Source of the DNA: Flavobacterium sp.
GTDB taxonomy: Bacteria; Bacteroidota; Bacteroidia; Flavobacteriales; Flavobacteriaceae
Length of the DNA stretch: 49,977 nt
Direction: 5' to 3'
Assembly: GCA_016714905.1 (NCBI GenBank)
Contig: JADKBW010000028.1
Location: 1-49,977, forward strand
The notes below the pieces were generated by a model that was given only the letters and a program-made list of their open reading frames with translations, did no database searches and had not been told where the DNA came from. Position numbers and translations under genes: made by a program. Shown here piece after piece: positions 47,425-49,977 of this stretch; position 1 is the first letter of the stretch, and each line of letters begins with the position of its first letter.

Positions 47425-47577
47425 TTATTCTTTGTTTTCTAATTTTGTCGTATCAATACCTTTTAGGAGTAACCACAAACACAGACCGAGTTCAACTATA
47501 AAAATTGGAATGGCGAGGTAAACGAACAATTTATCAAAAAACAAGCTATGAGATATAGCAAGTGTTGGCAGTCGTTT
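47425..47577 (-). pseudogene. C-terminal remnant of a DUF4386-like membrane protein
   Basis: On the minus strand an open stretch ends with a stop at 47425-47427. It reads RLPTLAISHSLFFDKLFVYL, then IPIFIVELGLCLWLLLKGI and DTTKLENKE. The hydrophobic helix with PxFxxELxLxLWLLxKG is typical of the DUF4386 C-terminus. No start or N-terminal helices lie upstream; the same frame meets the stop of the PD40 lipoprotein gene at 47599. I read it as a fragment left by a deletion. Assignment is from memory of the family pattern. Confidence 0.45.
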
Positions 47578-47598
47578 TTTTATCAATTTTGTTTTATA

Positions 47599-48522
47599 CT
47601 AAAGTCGATTTCTCATTACTATTTTATGCGAATTTGCAGTTTTCTTATGGTAATAAATTATTTCTTTTTCTACTGTCAAAGTAGGAGCTTCGATTAGATT
47701 TGCAATTGATTCTGAAAATAAAACTTTAGGTATAGAAAAATTGTCTTGAGGATTATTTCTTACCGCAACACAAATTTCAAATATTGTATTCGGAGTTATC
47801 GTTCCTTTTAAGTATCTTGTATAGTATAATTCTAGATTATCACTGCTGATACAAGGTGCATAATAAATAAAATTAGCATCATTAATATTTTGCAAAATCG
47901 ATGTTGAATTGGGAAGTGTATTAAAAGTTGTCGCATTAACTTTTTGAGCAACGCCAATATTTGTTTCACAGGGGCCTTGACAGTTTTGACTGTCAAACCT
48001 TGCATTATTAAAATACAAAAACGCTCCATCTAAACTTATGCCGTGGTCCATCACCAACCAACCGGGAATATTCATATTAAAATCGCCACGCACTCGCTCA
48101 ATATTCATTACGGTGCCAGAAGTAAAAGTTCCGCGAAAAAGATTGTTTAATTCTGTAGGATAGTTTCTTGTAGATGTCCAATAAAAATTACTTTCAGAAT
48201 CCATATCAGCCACAGCATCTAAATGTGGTGCTGTAATTTGATTTGTTCCTATTAACTCACCTACAAAATTAAATGTTGAATCATTTATTTTAGTTGCGTA
48301 ATATAATTTGGTATTTATACCGTCATTAATATTGTTAAAGAATAAATAATTTCCATCTGGAGATATGAATGGTTCCATTGCGTCAAACGTCAAACCAACG
48401 ATATCGACATCTATTTCAGAACCAAAAGAAGGATAAATGACTGTCTGATTAACTTCATTATTATTCTTTGAGCAAGAAATAGCTATAACAAATATAAATG
48501 CTAGAATTGAGTTTTTGTTCAT
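47599..48522 (-). CDS. PD40-repeat lipoprotein
   Basis: A 307-residue lipoprotein with a signal and lipobox (MNKNSILAFIFVIAISCSKN). WD40-like PD40 strands recur: PFISPDGNYLFFNNINDG, GISLDGAFLYFNNARFD and PCISSDNLELYYTRYLKG, each with a paired 'nucleation' segment. This suggests a TolB-like beta-propeller anchored to the outer membrane. Cys in QNCQGPCETN may form a disulfide. It lies upstream of the DUF4386 remnant and is not obviously in an operon. Substrate or partner unknown. Confidence 0.8.
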   Translation of the reverse strand: MNKNSILAFIFVIAISCSKNNNEVNQTVIYPSFGSEIDVDIVGLTFDAMEPFISPDGNYLFFNNINDGINTKLYYATKINDSTFNFVGELIGTNQITAPHLDAVADMDSESNFYWTSTRNYPTELNNLFRGTFTSGTVMNIERVRGDFNMNIPGWLVMDHGISLDGAFLYFNNARFDSQNCQGPCETNIGVAQKVNATTFNTLPNSTSILQNINDANFIYYAPCISSDNLELYYTRYLKGTITPNTIFEICVAVRNNPQDNFSIPKVLFSESIANLIEAPTLTVEKEIIYYHKKTANSHKIVMRNRL

Positions 48523-48707
48523 ATTTCTTGTTGCATTAAGTTATTGAATTTTCGCGGATTCGTTAAAAGTGCTACGAACTGTCTCGCGTGAGAAGCAGTC
48601 ACGGCTTGGCGACCTTGTTTACTCTACAAGAAGATAACAAAATTAGGAAAATAAAACGTACAATAAACCGCAAACCAGCGATTGCTTTTGACGCCTGCCA
48701 GCCACAG

Positions 48708-49823
48708 TTATTTCTTAAGGTTTATCATTTCAGGAATAATATAATCATCCAAAAATTTTGTTGTTTGATTGTGAGATTTCATTCCACCGTTATAAAAAGT
48801 ACTGGTTAACACAACAACTAAATCTAATTCTGGAAAAACGGCAATTTTACTTCCACCTGTTCCAGACATAAAATAGGATTTTACTTTTTGCTCTTTTCCA
48901 AATGCTGATAACCACCATAAATATCCATATTCATAGTCAAACATTCCAACTTCAGCATGCGGTTTTGTCGATTCTTCCACATAATTTTCAGAAAGGATTT
49001 GTTCCTTATTCCATTTTCCTTTGTTTAAATACAGTTGTCCTATTTTTAGTAAATCCCGACTTCTTAGTCCAAGTCCACCACCTGTCATTGGTAATCCAGT
49101 GGGTGTCATTTGCCAGTGGTAATCGGTAATTCCCAATTTGGAAAATAATGCCTTTTCAGCATATTTTTCTAGTGAGCCTGAAACGTTGTTGATGATGTCT
49201 CCCAAGACCACAACGCCAGCAGTGCAATAACTGAAACTTCGACCATATTTTGAGTCTTTTGGTTTTGGCTTCCATTCTGGAAAACCTTTGATGGGTAAAT
49301 CCCAATAGAATTTTACCCAATCTTCAATTAAGTACATTCGGTCTTCTTTGCCACGTGAACTTTCCTCCCAATCATCACATTCCAAAATAGACGACATGGT
49401 TAATAAATCCTCAATAGTGATTTTGTCTTTTCGACTGTCTGCATTTTGCAGGTTCTTTACTTTAGAAAATTTTGAAGCACATTCACTTACCGATTTTATG
49501 GAGCCATTTTGTATCAAAGTTCCAATGAGTGTTCCTGTTATGGTTTTTGTGGCAGACCGCGTATTATGTTTAGAATCTTTAGTATTACCGTTATAATAAT
49601 TCTCGAATATTACCTTTCCGTGATGTGCAATAACCACACTTGAAATTTCTTTAAATTCATGAACAGCAATAAGACTATCCATTTTTTGAATGGACTTGTT
49701 GCCTAGAAGTTCGGGTTTGGTTTCCCAGCCGTCTTGGGTTTGTTGCGGTTCAAAAGGATTCATTTGAGAATGGACAGTCAAGCTAAAAGCTAGCCATAAC
49801 AATGAAAGTGTTGCTTTATACAT
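48708..49823 (-). CDS. Serine hydrolase, class C beta-lactamase-related
   Basis: A 371-residue secreted hydrolase with a signal peptide (MYKATLSLLWLAFSLTVHSQ). The catalytic SxxK motif is SATK, with Ser at about 90 and Lys at about 93 (NTRSATKTITGTLIGTLI). The Tyr motif is SYCTAGVVVLGD, where the usual Y-x-N is Y-C-T, a common variant in this family. The third motif is SGTGGSKIAVFPELDLVVVL, replacing KTG. Such enzymes are esterases, peptidases or unknown hydrolases rather than antibiotic-degrading enzymes. It is probably periplasmic. It resembles the family hinted at by the fragment at the left edge, but the two are separate genes. Confidence 0.9.
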   Translation of the reverse strand: MYKATLSLLWLAFSLTVHSQMNPFEPQQTQDGWETKPELLGNKSIQKMDSLIAVHEFKEISSVVIAHHGKVIFENYYNGNTKDSKHNTRSATKTITGTLIGTLIQNGSIKSVSECASKFSKVKNLQNADSRKDKITIEDLLTMSSILECDDWEESSRGKEDRMYLIEDWVKFYWDLPIKGFPEWKPKPKDSKYGRSFSYCTAGVVVLGDIINNVSGSLEKYAEKALFSKLGITDYHWQMTPTGLPMTGGGLGLRSRDLLKIGQLYLNKGKWNKEQILSENYVEESTKPHAEVGMFDYEYGYLWWLSAFGKEQKVKSYFMSGTGGSKIAVFPELDLVVVLTSTFYNGGMKSHNQTTKFLDDYIIPEMINLKK

Positions 49824-49942
49824 TTGATTTTGATTGATGATTAGATCGTAGGACGTAACGCGCTGCGATATGTTACAATCTTAAGATGTGTTGTTAGGTG
49901 TATAATTGTGCTTTACGTTTCCTTGCTAGAGCTTGTGGCGGC

Positions 49943-49966
49943 TTATGGAAATCTTTTTTTCCATAA
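49943..49966. other. Hairpin near the window's right edge
   Basis: TTATGGAAA (49943-49951) and TTTCCATAA (49958-49966) form a perfect 9-bp stem around a T-rich 6-base loop. Its gene context lies outside the window. The spacer 49824-49977 shows no coding frame. Confidence 0.3.
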
Positions 49967-49977
49967 CCGACTGAGCT

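Noticed and set aside
49885..49915. GTTAGGT sequence resembling an integron attC core
   Set aside because: Only one core-like heptamer is present, with no paired RYYYAAC site at the right distance and no integrase in the window.

Overview
The window looks like chromosomal DNA of a member of the Bacteroidota, most likely Flavobacteriaceae and close to Flavobacterium. The evidence is AT-rich sequence, A-rich start contexts without strong Shine-Dalgarno sites, promoter candidates of the TTTG / TAnnTTTG type, seven type IX secretion (T9SS) cargo proteins with C-terminal sorting signals, an outer-membrane TonB-dependent barrel protein, and family pairings typical of flavobacteria (HTH plus DUF2975, TPR plus AraC regulators, DUF3667, choice-of-anchor B). 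No tRNA, rRNA, CRISPR array, insertion sequence or prophage was recognised.

Layout. 0-4.3 kb: end of a serine-hydrolase-like gene, an orphan helical protein, DUF3667, a small charged secreted protein, a short T9SS protein, DUF155/RMD1 and DUF1905, with two REP-like hairpins. 4.4-11 kb: a T9SS protein with ELWKTDGT-type repeats, a secreted alpha/beta hydrolase, an HTH/DUF2975 operon with a visible promoter and operator, a propeller-like T9SS protein and an orphan membrane protein. 11.2-16.6 kb: an outer-membrane barrel, a rhodanese, then MarR (with twin operators), a broken nitroreductase and two YceI paralogues. 16.6-21.3 kb: PabA, a C1 peptidase, YaaA and a broken hybrid histidine kinase. 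21.4-31 kb: a 1393-residue T9SS type B protein with eight 66-residue repeats, ComM/YifB, a PH-domain protein, DsbD and TilS. 31.1-36.3 kb: a TPR-AraC regulator (broken), a TPR paralogue without an output domain, and a broken T9SS propeller/HAF protein. 36.4-44.9 kb: PabB, DoxX, a broken propeller lipoprotein, a choice-of-anchor B T9SS protein, lipoamide dehydrogenase, Lrp, and a Cys/Met-metabolism PLP enzyme preceded by a Flavo-1-like RNA and bracketed by 7-bp tandem arrays. 44.9-50 kb: a leucine-rich-repeat T9SS protein (broken tail), a DUF4386 remnant, a PD40 lipoprotein and a serine hydrolase.

How genes work together. PabA (16.6 kb) and PabB (37.7 kb) together make aminodeoxychorismate for folate. 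MarR, nitroreductase and YceI look like one stress-response unit autoregulated through two palindromes. Lrp and the divergent PLP lyase look like a regulator and its amino-acid catabolic target. Much of the rest is secretome: T9SS cargo, lipoproteins and beta-propellers.

Main caveat. Six genes carry about seven single-base frameshifts, mostly at short homopolymers, and each is restored by one base. This pattern points to sequencing or assembly error more than to decay. The most interesting non-coding features are the Flavo-1-like RNA, the heptamer arrays with a shared flank, and the two operator sets.
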